From: Fragum whitleyi
Lineage: Eukaryota > Mollusca > Bivalvia > Cardiida > Cardiidae
Length of the DNA stretch: 64,000 nt
NCBI GenBank assembly: GCA_948146395.1
Contig: OX411547.1
Location: forward strand, 59,605,566-59,669,565
Reading direction: 5' to 3'
Below are positions 46,122-58,068 of the stretch, piece after piece (position 1 is the first letter of the stretch; every line of letters begins with the position of its first letter). The position numbers and the translations under genes were made by a program. The notes under the pieces are model-generated. The model saw nothing but the letters and a program-made list of their open reading frames with translations. It was not told where the DNA came from and did no database searches.

Positions 46122-46182
46122 TATTCTAAAACCTCGTATCTACAGCTTGAATAAAGCTGTAGTTACGAGGTTTTAGAAAAAA
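46122..46182. repeat. Short foldback, family F copy 2
   Basis: TTCTAAAACCTCGTATCTAC and its inverse GTAGTTACGAGGTTTTAGAA with a small AATAAAG loop; close to perfect. Confidence 0.8.
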
Positions 46183-46348
46183 ATCGATGATATTATCATT
46201 AAAGACGTGAAAGTTCTGCTTAATCGAAGCTGCTACACACCTCAACATAACGAATATCATCAGGTCAAAACTGTGTATTGAATCTCTCACACACCCTATA
46301 TACTAGGTTTTTAATGGTTAACTAGTTATAATTTTAAAGCATCTGTTC

Positions 46349-46620
46349 GTGTATCCACTTATCTGTTCGTGTTTACTTCCGTCTATTTGTCCATCCATCA
46401 TCAATTACTCCGTCCATCTATCTACGCATCCATTCACGCACCCATCAATCAATCTTCCCTCCGTCTGTCCGTCCGTCAATCTTTCCTATTTACAAATCAC
46501 TCCATCAACACTCATCTATCCATTTCTTCTTTAACCAATTAATTCATTCCATCCATCTATACATCAATCCATCTTTCTATCCATCCACCCGTTTGTCCGT
46601 CCGGTATTTTATTCGTCTTT
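46349..46620 (+). repeat. Degenerate (CATC/CCAT)n region
   Basis: Irregular ATCCATCTATC-type low-complexity sequence. The ORF through it is Ser/Pro-rich by composition only and is not a gene. Confidence 0.7.
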
Positions 46621-46785
46621 CCATAATTCCATGTAGCTAGCCAGCTACAAGCTAACACACGGAAGATAGCTTTTCCGATCCACATATTCTTCGACGTAAT
46701 CATTTGACATTTTGTGTTTCATTTAGCATTCTTCTGTCCATCAATCCACAAAAAAGACTTCATCCGATATATTAGAATGAAATAC

Positions 46786-47110
46786 AGTTTATCTTATAAC
46801 TATACAAATATCCGTATGATAACATCCCGTATGATATTTTTATTGATATCACACAGTTATTTTTAGAACATGATATAATGTGGTTATTTTTAGAAACTTG
46901 CATTTCAGTTAGAAACAACGACGAAAACAAGACAAATATAGGTTATAAGATAAATATAATACGTACTAAGTGTATTATATGAAAAAAATATCAAACTCGG
47001 TTGTGAGAATTGATAATTGTCTCGGCAGAGCCTCGACAATTTTCAATTCTCCCAACCTCGTTAGATATTTTTTTTCATATAATACACTAAGTACGTATTA
47101 TATATATCTA
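46786..47110. mobile_element. Family D foldback element, copy 1
   Basis: TTATCTTATAACTATACAAA at the outer end, then GTATGATATTTTTATTGATATC, then GTGTATTATATGAAAAAAAT with its inverse. The loop palindrome is AATTGTCTCGGCAGAGCCTC followed by GACAATT. About 325 bp; three further copies lie at 47.2, 57.3 and 60.3 kb. Confidence 0.85.
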
Positions 47111-47125
47111 CGTAAGTAACAATGA

Positions 47126-48155
47126 TACAGTTAAGAACATCGTGAAATTAACACGATGAATGATCTCGGAATGAAATTGAGTGGAGTGTGAGGTATATAT
47201 AATACATACTTAGTGTATTATATGAAAAAAAAATATCTAACGAGGTTGGGAGAATTGATCATTGTCGAGGCTCTGCCGAGACAATTGTCAATTCTCACAA
47301 CCGAGTTTGATATTTTTTTCATACAATACACTAAGAATGTATTATATTTATCTTATAACCTCTTTTTGTCTTGTTTTCGTCGATGTTTCTTACCGAAATG
47401 CAAGTTTCTAAAAATAACTGTATGATATTATTGTTCTAAAAATAACTATGTGATATCATAAAAAATATCATACGGGTTGTTATCACACAGATATTTGTAT
47501 AGTTATAAGATAAAATCCAATATTGTTAATTTTGTTCAAGATGAACAAAATTAGCGACATTTCTTTAATGCTTTTTGGTGGTTTATCGAGAAATAACGTT
47601 AGATTATCAGTTGTTATTCTCACCGCAAAAACAGAGAAATTATCAAAACTTATACCCCGCTTTGTGCATTTAACCCTATCTGACGTCACAATGAACGTTG
47701 CATAGCAATCACGTTCAAAATGGCGCGCTTTACGAAATTATGTCCTAGAAATTTTACATTTTTGTCTCATTTTTGAAAAACAGAAATAGAATAATCGTTG
47801 TCTGGCTCTGCCACTCGTGAAAATGAAGCATTTGTTGTTCACTCAATGAAATATAAATCGATCTTACACTGAAACAAACGATTATCCTCTTATTAATTAC
47901 CTCCCTTTAATAGAATATACGTATTTTTCTGTTTGTGCGTCTTCGTGGACCATTAAGACCTTTTCAAATCCTCACCAGCCAGTAAATCGTAGAATAATTT
48001 GACTTAAATCGTCTTGGACATTTTCGAAATATTTTCAAATGATTTTTGAGCGTTTTTGAGTGATTTGAGTAAGTGTTCGGAATGAATGAATGGAGCGCCG
48101 AGTGAATGATTTTGATTGAAATGATTGTCAAGTTCATGTTGTTTTAACTGTATCT
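47126..48155. mobile_element. Family C element, copy 6, interrupted by family D copy 2
   Basis: Left end ACAGTTAAGAACATCGTGAA (47130 on) and AATGAAATTGAGTGGAGTG. The family D insert occupies 47193-47516. Then come the hairpin AATTTTGTTCAAGATGAACA (47529 on), TTACCTCCCTTTAATAG (47896 on), GAATGGAGCGCCGAGTG, and right end TTCATGTTGTTTTAACTGTA. Confidence 0.75.
47193..47516. mobile_element. Family D foldback element, copy 2 (inverted relative to copy 1)
   Basis: Same modules as copy 1 in reverse order, ending TTTGTATAGTTATAAGATAA. Nested inside family C copy 6. Confidence 0.85.
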
Positions 48156-48384
48156 ATCTACCAAGTAGTACCATTCTTAGAATCCGCGCAATTTACCATG
48201 TTACCTCCTTTTATCTCATCTGCAAGTTTACATACAAGTGGTCAACTTCCGCAAATGTTTCTAACTCGTCATTTCGACATTGAACTTTTATGTCATAGCG
48301 TAGCCTCACTTTTTGTGCATAGTATTTAGAAACGTCTAAAATGCGTTTCTGTTTTGTTGTTGTTTTGATTTTTCTTGAATTTTC

Positions 48385-48398
48385 GGGGGGGGGGGGGG
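48385..48398 (+). repeat. G14 tract
   Basis: Uninterrupted run of 14 G in AT-rich DNA. Confidence 0.85.
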
Positions 48399-48399
48399 C

Positions 48400-49270
48400 T
48401 GTTACGTTCGTTTGGATGCTGGTTTGTTGTTATGCTTTGTTTTACTGTGCATCGCTTTTCTTTTGTGATATCTTTGTCTACTGTTTGATTTGATATTTTT
48501 CTCATCTTTATTTTTTATCAACTTAAGACAATCAAAGATTTGAATATTCAGCCACACTAATGTGTAATAATTTGACAAAAATGCAATAGGCAGACTGAAT
48601 TTAAGAGGTTTGACAAATTTACGCCTTATTTTATTATACTTTTTAGCATGTCCTTTCAATAAATAAGGAAGTCGTTTGAATTCAAAGAAGATTTTTCGTT
48701 CTCAAATAGGGAAATGTTGTTGTTTTTATACACCTTAAATAGATAATTGGATGCGTCCAATCGTTCTGTTTTCACTTGACTCGGTGATGCAAAAAGTAGA
48801 GATCGTGCCGATTATCTCGGGTAGCTACACAAGACATATCTCGTCGGCGTTTGATAAATATATATTGTGATTACAAGTTCATGAAACGGTAGTTACGATT
48901 GTTTGGATGTAAACCTCCTATAATATGTACAAACAATTAGTTACTCCGTTCTTTGAAATATAGTTTTTAGATATAAGTAATATAACAGTTAAGAATAGTA
49001 GATTACATGCTTAACACTTGCTATACTTACAATTCTATTGCAAAAGATTCATTTTTTTATCTTTATATTTTTCTGAATACAATATTAAGATATTAAATGT
49101 AACTCTGATAAGCGACCAAACCTTCTTGACTAAAGAATGAATAAGTGGAAATCTTAAATAACTTTTTTAAGAATATACAGCTTATATGCGTATATAATGT
49201 GAGTGAAAATCCCAACAACTGCAATTTACACCTTCATTCGCAAAATCTGACCAGAGTCTTCACTCTTTAC
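48400..49270. other. Stretch without a gene
   Basis: No recognised ORF, RNA gene or repeat. Confidence 0.45.
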
Positions 49271-49271
49271 T

Positions 49272-49690
49272 TTGTACAGTTAACAACATCAAGACATTGA
49301 CAAGGTGAATGATTTTGAATGATTTAAGAATGAAATCGAATGAGTGCGATGAGTGAAGCTTGAGTGTATTTAAAGGAAGGTGATCTAATATCGCTTATTT
49401 TGTTCAGGATGAACAAAACTAGGATTATTTGTATCTCCCATTAATACAATATGCATACAAGTTCCATAAATAGCTCTTTGTGCGTTCACAAACAAATCAG
49501 ACGCTTACAAAATTCAGTTTAAACAGTAAAATAGTTGATTTCTCCTACTGTTGTTTTTATTTTTGATGTTGTTGTTGTTGATCTTGTCATTTATGGTGGT
49601 TTTGGAACTTTTTTGAGTGGTTTGACGAATGAATTAATGGAGCTTTGAGTGGGCCCATTTCACGGTGTCATTGACCGTAAGATCTAAAAG
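49272..49690. mobile_element. Family C element, copy 7
   Basis: ACAGTTAACAACATCAAGAC, GGAAGGTGATCTAATATCGC, TTTTGTTCAGGATGAACAAA, AATGAATTAATGGAGCTTTG, and right end CATTTCACGGTGTCATTGAC. Confidence 0.75.
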
Positions 49691-50189
49691 ATTCTTAAGG
49701 TAGACATCGAATTAAATTTGTGACACTTTGTTAATGTCTGTGTTGTTCACCTATACGCATATTTTTAATTGTTGGACATATCACACAAAGGCTTATGAAT
49801 GCATTTGATCCGATCTCCAGACAAACCTACCTAAATGACAATAAAGTGACGACACACTAAAAAACTAATTTAGAAATTCAATATATTTTTTAAAAAATTC
49901 AAATATCGTATGCGATTTCTTTGAAATTGGATTAATCTTAAATTGTTTGTTTGCTAGTTTATCGGTGAGACATAAATCTGCGATTACGAAGTGACGTCAT
50001 TTATTCTGGTTTTCCTGGAAAACGGACCATTTTCTTTTTCGTTCTAGTGTTTTTGTTTATCGGTTAACTCTTTAAGTCTATAAACTGTTATGACCATTTA
50101 TAAGTGATTTATAAAGCTCCGTCTTCCGGAATCTTCATTCGTATGAGACCAGTGAGGCCAAACCAATTCATTTGTTCTAGAAATACTTA

Positions 50190-50415
50190 ACCCTTTCCTG
50201 TTTTACAAAATTTTGGATCTGTCCAAATTCAAAGGTTTTGCAGACGAAAATTAAAAGTGGATTTAATTTGAGAAATAACCATTCAGTAGGGTAGAAAATA
50301 GTGTGGAAAAAGAAGAAATTGCTTGTCAGAAGCAATTTCTTCTTTTTTCACAATGTTTTCTCAATCATAAAATCACAGGCACGTAAAAAGCAGGGATTAA
50401 ACAGCAAAGGGTTAA
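50190..50415. mobile_element. Foldback element, family H copy 2
   Basis: Reverse orientation of the 13977 copy: CCTGTTTTACAAAATTTTGG to GGGATTAAACAGCAAAGGG, with the hairpin GAAGAAATTGCTTGTCAG / AGCAATTTCTTC. Confidence 0.85.
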
Positions 50416-50419
50416 TCCA

Positions 50420-52290
50420 GCACATATGATTCAAACATATCAATGGAAATAGTGTAAAATAGAATAGCCTCTCTAGATTCAGTGAAACTGTCAAATGTTA
50501 CAAATGCCAACCTTTGTCAACATACGAAGTCCATGATTTCAATTCGGTCAACATCTATCTATACAAAAGAAATAATAGTGAAAATTTGATTATATCCTCA
50601 GCAGAAAATGTTACTTTTTAGTTCTTTTTAAACTAGATCTAGTTTCAAGAAGCCAACGGTTAATTCGGATCAATATGCCTGTGATTATCTTTCTTTAAAT
50701 ATTTATGATATCTTTTTTGACATAAAAATGCTGAAAAAGATGGTGCTTTTTATCTTTAATCCATTTGACGCTTTGTCTTTCCAATTTCATCCATTAATAA
50801 ATGAGCGAAATAAAACGCTTGCTCGGAAATTGCATACAAAGATAGGTGTTTATTAACAAGCGTTAAATGTACCTGTTTGTAACTCATAGCCGTGTGCAAA
50901 TAATTCATGATTTTCTGACATATGGCGTGATTCTGGCTGATGCAAGACGTCTACGAAATAATTAAGTGCAAACAAAAGGAAAAAAAAGTATCACAGAATA
51001 AACATTATGTAACTATGAAAGTACTTTGAAGAAAGCCAGCAGTGAAACCTATCCGACCGAACTAGCCTTTCTTCCAGCCAATCAGTAGATACTTAGTTGA
51101 AAATTGATAAGGTAAACCACCCATTAAATATACTCACGAGCAATGAAAACGCACCAACTGAATATTTTTCTTATATTTCTTTTAATGTACAACAACTTCA
51201 GACATGAATATTATCAATCTAAATATATTTGTAATGGATCATTTACTACACGATAATGTTAGACTAAACTCAGAAACGGTCGAATGTTTTTGAACCTATG
51301 ACTTAAAAAGTACATCTTTAATCTGAAATCTACAAAGTAGGTTTGCAAAACCTTTCTGTCGTCCGATTTTGGTAACATAACCTCCAACTTAGTACAAAAT
51401 GCTGGCTATTACTTTGTTGAACGGTTACCATAGTCTAGACAGTTGATTCGTGCAAAGGCTAATGCTAATTAATTTCTAGGTCTTCACCGTACCTTCGACG
51501 TCCCTAATGGGCCTCAACATGTCGTTTGGAGTTTAAATCACTCGAAAACACGTGTTCTATTTACGATTCTTTGATTTGAATGAAAAAAGTCTCCTGATCT
51601 TAGTTAATCCCATACCATACATAAGTTTAGATCACTTTACTGCTTATTGCTTAGAACAAATGTGAAATCTAATGCTGTAATTTCATTCTCTAAGAAGCAG
51701 TGCTTATAACGATGCAATTAAAAACTTTTTTTCAAAAATACAATAAAATGAGCATGCCAGAAGAGCCTTTTTAATGACCAACAAACAAGCAGCGACGTCT
51801 TTTGGTTGATGTTAAGTTATGCAATGTCTACAAGTTTTTTTTGTTTGTTTGTTTTTTTTATACGACAAAAAAGTAGTCGATTGAAAATTTTGTAATTTAG
51901 AATAGTTTGCGCCAGTGTTTTGTGTGGTGCGTTTTCATTGCGCTTGGGTATACTATATTCTCAAAAACGACCCGAGTCAAAGGTATATGAGCTGTTAACA
52001 AATTGCATTTGAGCTAATTTTTAATTCATTATACAATAGCTTCAGACCAGTGGTGGGGAATCCCGCACATCTGTCGAGCATACAAGGGCCCTTTTTGGCC
52101 GTCAAGTACGTAAACTGGTACTTGCTTTTCAAATTTTAGTCGCAAGCGCGTGACGTTTCCAACAATGTGCTTGAGGTACAGACATTGAGCATTCTAAGCA
52201 TCTTCATAGTGTATTAAGAAGATAACTGTCAACGCAAACTTTAGAATATATCTATCTAAAAGCGAAAAGTGAATACTGCGGCCAGGCTGT
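50420..52290. other. Stretch without a gene
   Basis: No recognised coding sequence. A GGTGGGGAATCCCGCAC...CAAGTAC segment at about 52053-52150 loosely resembles 34350-34440 and may be an old repeat. Confidence 0.4.
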
Positions 52291-52299
52291 GCGGAATAG

Positions 52300-52356
52300 T
52301 TTTTGCTGGGTGCACATGCGAAACCTTTGGAAATGTCACACACAGGCTCATTTTTT
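52300..52356. repeat. Family K terminal fragment
   Basis: TTTGGAAATGTCACACACAGGCTC matches the right terminus of the 37388-37628 element. Confidence 0.6.
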
Positions 52357-52785
52357 CCTCTTTCACATTTAACAGTATTTGTAGACTAAACGGTGCTTAA
52401 TAACCATGCGTGTTATCGACACGTGGTTTGCATCAACACCCTGCAGTGTTTATTAACCGGTAATAAGATAACCATCTTGAGCCAAATGGACTTTTCCATC
52501 TTGTAAACATCGGTGCATAATCAAAAGTACGAGGTAGTAGAAAACTCTCGCGTGGCTTTTTTCAATTAAAAATATATTTCATACATTTTTACGGGTTTTA
52601 ACTCAATTTCATTCACATCGATTCGGAAGCAAGTTCTGTTCTTTAACACTTAAATTATTTCCTTTCCATTCGTCGAATTTGGACCAATTAAACAACCATT
52701 TATGACCAGAAACCACTCTCAAGAATCGAACTTGGGACCCCTTGGTTAAGAATCTGACACTCAACTATTGACACTCTAGTAAATA

Positions 52786-53388
52786 ACATCGTGAAATTGA
52801 CGATGTGAATAGTATTTGTGTTATTTCGGAAGTACAAGAAATGAGCTAGATGAGAGAGTATGAAATGGAATTAAAGGGAGATTAAAATAGATCGATAATT
52901 TTGTTAAAGATAAACAAAACTGGCGATATTTCTTACGGAGATTTACTAGAAATTTTCTATTAAAAAAACTTCATATTTCGTCAATAACCAAGAAACCGCT
53001 TACAATTTGATAATGTCAGTGAATTTGCGGTTTTTTTTAGCTTTGTTTATTTTGAATGGCGTTGTTGATTTTGTCATTGTTAGCGAGTTTTCATGTTGTT
53101 AACTGTATTACCTAATTTTGATTAAATATTAACACTAGTCTTATGAATATCTTTCTATGTCTTCACGAACCAATTGGACACTTCAAAATTCAAGAAAGTC
53201 AGTGAAACCGTGATTTTTTCCAGCGATTTAGATGTAGTTGTCGCGTTTTTTGTTTGTTTGTTTGTTTGTTAGTTTGTTTTTGTTATTTTTTTCCGAGAAT
53301 TTGGGGCATTTTTGAGTGTAAGGAAAAGATGAGTGGAGCGCTCAAGTTAGCGATTTAGAATGATTTTGTTAGGGGTGAATGTTAACTG
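52786..53388. mobile_element. Family C elements, copies 8 and 9 (possibly one rearranged copy)
   Basis: AACATCGTGAAATTGACGAT at the left. Two successive right halves follow, one ending TTCATGTTGTTAACTGTA near 53107 and the other ending GGTGAATGTTAACTGTA near 53386. The second half repeats GTCAGTGAAACCGTGAT and GGAGCGCTCAAGTTAGCGA. Confidence 0.65.
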
Positions 53389-53452
53389 TATAGATAATCA
53401 AGTCTAAGTTCGTGACCTTTGATCACTCACTTGAATTTGTAAAATATACATG

Positions 53453-53545
53453 TACAGTCTAACCTGTCTTAAGCAAGCGGTCAAGGGATATGCCAAAATC
53501 GCTTCCTTAAGATAGGTGCTTGCTTTATACAGGTCAACCAGATAT
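53453..53545. mobile_element. MITE, family I copy 2 (partial)
   Basis: TACAGTCTAACCTGTCTTAA then AAGATAGGTGCTTGC; the right half is missing compared with 39308-39484. Confidence 0.75.
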
Positions 53546-54469
53546 CAGGGGCGGGAGTGGGGAGGGAAAAAATGGTACATCATTATATCTTTGATCAAGG
53601 AAAAGACACAGACTGGCTACCAACAGATTAAGAGGATATTGACTGAATGGTAATTGAATACAAAATTCATTAAATGAGTGATCTATAAACGGACAAAAAC
53701 GAGGGTGCGCCGAGTTTTTCTCTTTTTTAGATGACGAGTTTAATACATTCGGTATTTCATGAGCACAAATGTGATATTCTATTAATAATATGACCTGATT
53801 TTTTGCAAAAAAAGAGAAAAATTTCAGAAATGTATCGATTTAAGTTATTCCGAAAAAAAAAACCAAACAACAACAACAAAAAAAAAAAAAAAAAAAAAAA
53901 AACGACGCCGTTTGCGGAATAATGTCACGAATAATAGCAAATTATCTTGTCTCACAACAGAGCAATAGGCTTAAAAATACCAAATAAATCGGAACATTGT
54001 AAACTAAGTCGAATCAAGCAGAGAAACCATAGTAAAAGATCAACATGAAATGTGAAAGATATTTCTCTTAGAGGGAACTATTTCCATCCTACAAACTCCT
54101 AAAATGACCAGGATTAATTCGTTTTACCCATTTGGATTTCATTTTTTTCACAAAATGAGCAGATGTGCCAATGTGCCGGATGGTGTCTGTAACTCAAATG
54201 TCAAAGTCATACTAAAGGAAAAGGTCAAATTTTTGTCCGAAGTACATGTATTACGTTACTACGTCTATCGATGGAGTTCAACATGAAAATGCACGGTTGT
54301 TCCTCCAAGATGTAGAAGTGTCATTTAAGCAAGTTGTGGCTCATGGTCAAATGTCAAGGCCATAATTTAAGGTCAATCGTTTGCAGACTCTTCAGATAGT
54401 GTCTCTGATCAACAATTCTATTCAATCGACGAGCGGGTCTGTGAGCTGTTGAGGCGTTTGTACACATTT
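53546..54469. other. Stretch without a gene
   Basis: Contains A-rich CAACAACAACAA/poly(A) sequence at 53860-53902 and short unrecognised ORFs. Confidence 0.45.
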
Positions 54470-54596
54470 CAACGCCCATTGGTGGAAGACTAATGTCGAA
54501 AAGGATAAGTGCCGAGGCCGGGGATCGAACCCGTGTGAATAAAGACCTCGGGATTAGAGGTCCAGCGCGCTACCAACTGCGCTATTGCCGCGGCTA
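54470..54596 (-). mobile_element. tRNA-derived SINE (head well preserved)
   Basis: On the minus strand: AGCCGCGGCAATAGCGCAGT, TGGTAGCGCGCTGGACC (A box), GGGTTCGATCCCCGGCC (B box), followed by SINE body CCTTTTCGACATTAGTC and CACCAATGGGCG. The short body is shared with the copies at 7.7 and 39.5 kb. Confidence 0.75.
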
Positions 54597-54851
54597 ATAA
54601 TTTCTATATGGACATCAGACTTTAACATAATCGGAGACATCCGTCGATTATCTTTGCTTAAAGGACGCCAGAAATTCTAATTTGTTTACATGTATAAAGT
54701 TTAGTAAATTCTAACTGGAAAAAATAAACATTGTCCACGTCAAAACATAGCCTGCAAAAAGAACGCGTTATTCTAGCTGCGATAACGTAGCGCTCTTTTT
54801 CAAATAGAGGGGTACGTTAAAGAAGAAAGGTTACACACTGAAGCACTACAC

Positions 54852-56081
54852 ATAGATAGATAGATAGATAGATTTTATTTAGGTAAAAGATCCATGACAT
54901 TACATGGTAAAATATGAAATAAATGATCACAGTGTATCCAGTATTTAAAACAACATAAAAAACATGATCACAGAATTAAATAGATACCATGTCTGCCACA
55001 TCCTTACCTAGGATAACGCAAAAAAAGAGAAGGGTTATCTCTTATTTCCATTGCGGTCCTATGCAAGGGTGTGGCCGACATAGAGGGACATGGTGATTAA
55101 CTCTCAAATTCAGGGTAATTATTAAATATTCATCTTATCACAGCTTATCACAGCATTTTTATCACAGTTAAATGAACTTTAGTTTTACAAAATTTAGCGG
55201 CTTAAATGCCCTTTAATTTTAGCTTTAAATTGTGAAAGTGACTCAATAGCTTTGATATCGACCGGTAAGCGATTCCAAAGGCTGCAGCCCATGTAAGAAA
55301 ACGACTTTCTCCCATGGGACCCAACCTTCGGCACCGCAAAACAACCACTGCTGTTAAATCTGGTATTATAACTGTTTACGGATGCTGGCGCTGCAAAGTG
55401 TTGTTTCATATAGTCAGGTGCTAATCCGTTTTTAATTTTGAACACATGTAAAAGCGTAATCTCTTCTACTCTTTTGGAAACAGGCAACCATCTTAGAGTT
55501 TTGAAATGTAAATCTGAAATTTGGGATCTATGAGGTAACTCTAGAACAAATCTTATCATTTTATTTTGCATGGTTTGGAGCTTATCAGTCCACTTCTTGT
55601 TTAAACCAAAATACCAAAATGCACAAGCGTAATCAAAATGACATTGAATTAAGGCTGAAACAAGCAGTTTTCTAGTTTGGAATGTTAGAAATTTGCTTTT
55701 ACGATACAAGAACTTCAGACGTGCGTTTGCTTTATTTAATAATGAACTAGCCATTAATTCACCGGATAAGTTTTGGTCTAGAGTAGCTCCAAGATATTTG
55801 ACAGATGAAGTTGAATTAATAAGATTACCATTACATGTAACATTAATATTTGTATTAGATTTAATCTTTTGCTTAGTACCAAAAAGAATACATTCGGTTT
55901 TACCAAGATGTAAAGACAGCTTGTTGTCAATAAGCCATGATCTTACAAAGTTAAGGTCCTCAGACAATGCCTTTTCCACGGTCACTCTATCTCTTCCAGA
56001 GACTAGTATAGCAGAATCATCTGCATAAAGAAAAAGTTTGTTTTTAATCACAGCAGCCATGTCATTAACATAAATTAACAT
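54852..56081 (-). mobile_element. 5'-truncated non-LTR retrotransposon (LINE)
   Basis: An element on the minus strand: open reverse-transcriptase C-terminus, a 3' UTR of about 320 bases, and a 3' end in (TCTA)5-6 at 54853-54872. The 5' break is at about 56081, directly against a family C MITE. A short simple-repeat tail and 5' truncation are typical of target-primed reverse transcription. Confidence 0.88.
55194..56081 (-). CDS. LINE reverse transcriptase, C-terminal part (truncated)
   Basis: 295 codons with no stop or frameshift. It starts inside the RT domain at LIYVNDM; the catalytic YADD motif is at about residues 19-22, followed by LLVSGRD-like and LGKTECILFGTK segments. A C-terminal region after the RT thumb (HFDYACAFWYFGLNKKW, WLPVSKRVEEITLLHVFK, SLWNRLPVDIK) is typical of invertebrate non-LTR elements. 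The N-terminal endonuclease and most RT fingers are lost, so it cannot act alone. The unbroken frame suggests fairly recent insertion. The methionine is only the first one left in the fragment. Confidence 0.88.
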   Translation of the reverse strand: MLIYVNDMAAVIKNKLFLYADDSAILVSGRDRVTVEKALSEDLNFVRSWLIDNKLSLHLGKTECILFGTKQKIKSNTNINVTCNGNLINSTSSVKYLGATLDQNLSGELMASSLLNKANARLKFLYRKSKFLTFQTRKLLVSALIQCHFDYACAFWYFGLNKKWTDKLQTMQNKMIRFVLELPHRSQISDLHFKTLRWLPVSKRVEEITLLHVFKIKNGLAPDYMKQHFAAPASVNSYNTRFNSSGCFAVPKVGSHGRKSFSYMGCSLWNRLPVDIKAIESLSQFKAKIKGHLSR

Positions 56082-56512
56082 AACAACATCGTGAAATTGA
56101 CAAGGTGAATGATTTTAGAATGAATAAGGAATGAAATTGATATAATGTGTGGGGCGAGTTTTGGGTGAATTTAATAGGAGGTAGTCCATTGTCGCAAATT
56201 TTGTTCAGAATGAACAAAATAAGCGATATTGATTACCTCCCTTTATTGTAATATGCATAGAAGTTTCTATAGATAGCTTCGTATTTTTTTAAGAACCTAT
56301 AACACCCTTACAACTTGATTTATGTCAGTGAAATCGCGATTTTTTTCTATCCAAATTTATTCTTAATGACGTTGTTTATTCTTTTTTTCAATGGGTTTGG
56401 GCGTTTTTGGATGGTATGGGTGAGTGTTTTGGAATGAATGAATGGAGCGCTGAGTGAGCGATTTAGAACAGTTTTGATTGAGGTGAATGTCAGTTTCACG
56501 AAGTAACTTACT
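56082..56512. mobile_element. Family C element, copy 10 (full length)
   Basis: Left end AACAACATCGTGAAATTGAC, internal hairpin GGAGGTAGTCC...TTTTGTTCAGAATGAACAAA...TTACCTCCC, right end GTCAGTTTCACGAAGTAAC. The best copy for defining the family (about 430 bp). Confidence 0.85.
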
Positions 56513-57144
56513 GTATTCTCCCGTCTCTGCTTTTGACCTTCTATGAAGCCTTTGGCACTTTCTTCCATACGCTTTAAATTTTTCATGCTACGTCATTGAC
56601 ACATTACTAAGGTATTGTAGATGTTTTCAATTTAGTTGATGAGTAGGTTCCAATTCCATGATTCACGCAGTTTATTCTAATTTCTAACACACCTGTTGTT
56701 TCACTGACATTGTTTCATACCTGTTGAATGACGCCGAGAGAAATCTATCTAGAAAAAGATTCTTGATTGAGCGACGTTTTGGGTACAATGTACATTTTCA
56801 GAAAAGACAAGTTTCATTCTTGATTTTTTTTTATAATAATCGTTTTTTTTATCAGTAATTAGACTTATGTTTGTAATTGAATTTTCCATTAGAATACATT
56901 TTGTGGGTTTTCAACAGCTTTTCCCTTCAATTCAAATACAACTAAAACTATGTCTAAGACTATGTGAAATCGGTATGCATTCAAAAATTTCTTGTTTTCT
57001 TATTTTTATTTACTATTGTATCTTGTGTGTATTTCCGTTTATTTATCGTCGCTACCGTAGCAAATGTCTATATGAACAACGCACCAAGATGACGGTAAGA
57101 TGTTACGGGGGATGGTGCAAGGATACATGATGAAACTATTGCTT

Positions 57145-57323
57145 AGATCCGCCATGGTTCTTTACCGCGCTCGGTGTAAAGCACCGTCTCACGGGACCTC
57201 GGAATAAGGTCTCATCCGAAAGACAATAAGTTTTGTTGATGTGACAGTCGCGGAATCGAACCCACGCGATCGACCTTCAATTATTTTGAAGTCCGGTGCT
57301 CTACCAATCGATCTAATCGGGCT
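57145..57323 (-). mobile_element. tRNA-derived SINE, second type
   Basis: On the minus strand: GCCCGATTAGATCGATTGGT, AGAGCACCGGACTTC (A box), GTGGGTTCGATTCCGCG (B box). The body carries TTTCGGATGAGACC, GAGGTCCCGTGAGACGG and GTAAAGAACCATGG, a conserved body seen in many mollusc SINEs. It differs from the SINEs at 7.7, 39.5 and 54.5 kb. Confidence 0.82.
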
Positions 57324-57338
57324 GACGTATTGTATCGT

Positions 57339-57664
57339 ATTTTATCTCATAACTATACAAATATCCGTGTGATAACATCCCGTATGATATTTTTTATGAC
57401 ATCACATAGTAATTTTTAGAACAATGATATAATGCGGTTATTTTTTGAAACTTGCATTTCAGTTAGAAACACATACAAAAACAAGACAAATATAGATTAT
57501 AAGATAAATATAATACATACTAAGTGTATTGTAAGAAAAAATATCAAACTCGGTTGTGAGAATTGATAATTGTCTTGGCAGAGCCTCGACAATTTTCAGT
57601 TCTCCCAACCCTGTTAGATATTTTTTTTTTCATATAATACACCAAGTATGTATTACATATATCC
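57339..57664. mobile_element. Family D foldback element, copy 3
   Basis: TTTTATCTCATAACTATACA ... loop TTGTCTTGGCAGAGCCTCGA ... ACACCAAGTATGTATTACAT; inserted beside the SINE head at 57323. Confidence 0.85.
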
Positions 57665-58068
57665 CCCGTTGTATATGTGATAACGGCCTCCATCCTGCAT
57701 TCCGACATTAGATTCTTGCGTCAGTATATTTGTATAGAGCATGTATGTGTAAGTTTACAAGTTGACAACATGACACTCCGTAAGTCGATGGATCTCGTTG
57801 AAGAAAAGTGCAGTGCACAAGAACCAAAACTCTTGCTATTAAAAAGCAAGAATATATGATATTTATTCCTTACTATTTTAACACGCAATCTTTTCTTCTG
57901 AGCGTAATTTCAAATTGATGATAGTTGAAACATGAACTTTTATTGGTGGATGCTTATGATTGGTTCGACTTCTGTCATCTGAAAGCGTCTGAAGTAAGTG
58001 AACTGGACTTTAAAGTAACTAACTTATATCATTCATGTAGAGTGCGTTTTTTTTAGTAGTTTTTTATC

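Noticed and set aside
46349..46534. Ser/Pro-rich 61-residue protein
   Set aside because: Translation of degenerate CATC/CCAT simple repeat.
54510..54596. tRNA gene (also at 57250-57323 and 39720-39786)
   Set aside because: A and B boxes are present, but the heads run straight into SINE bodies shared with other copies and have no clean cloverleaf with acceptor stem.
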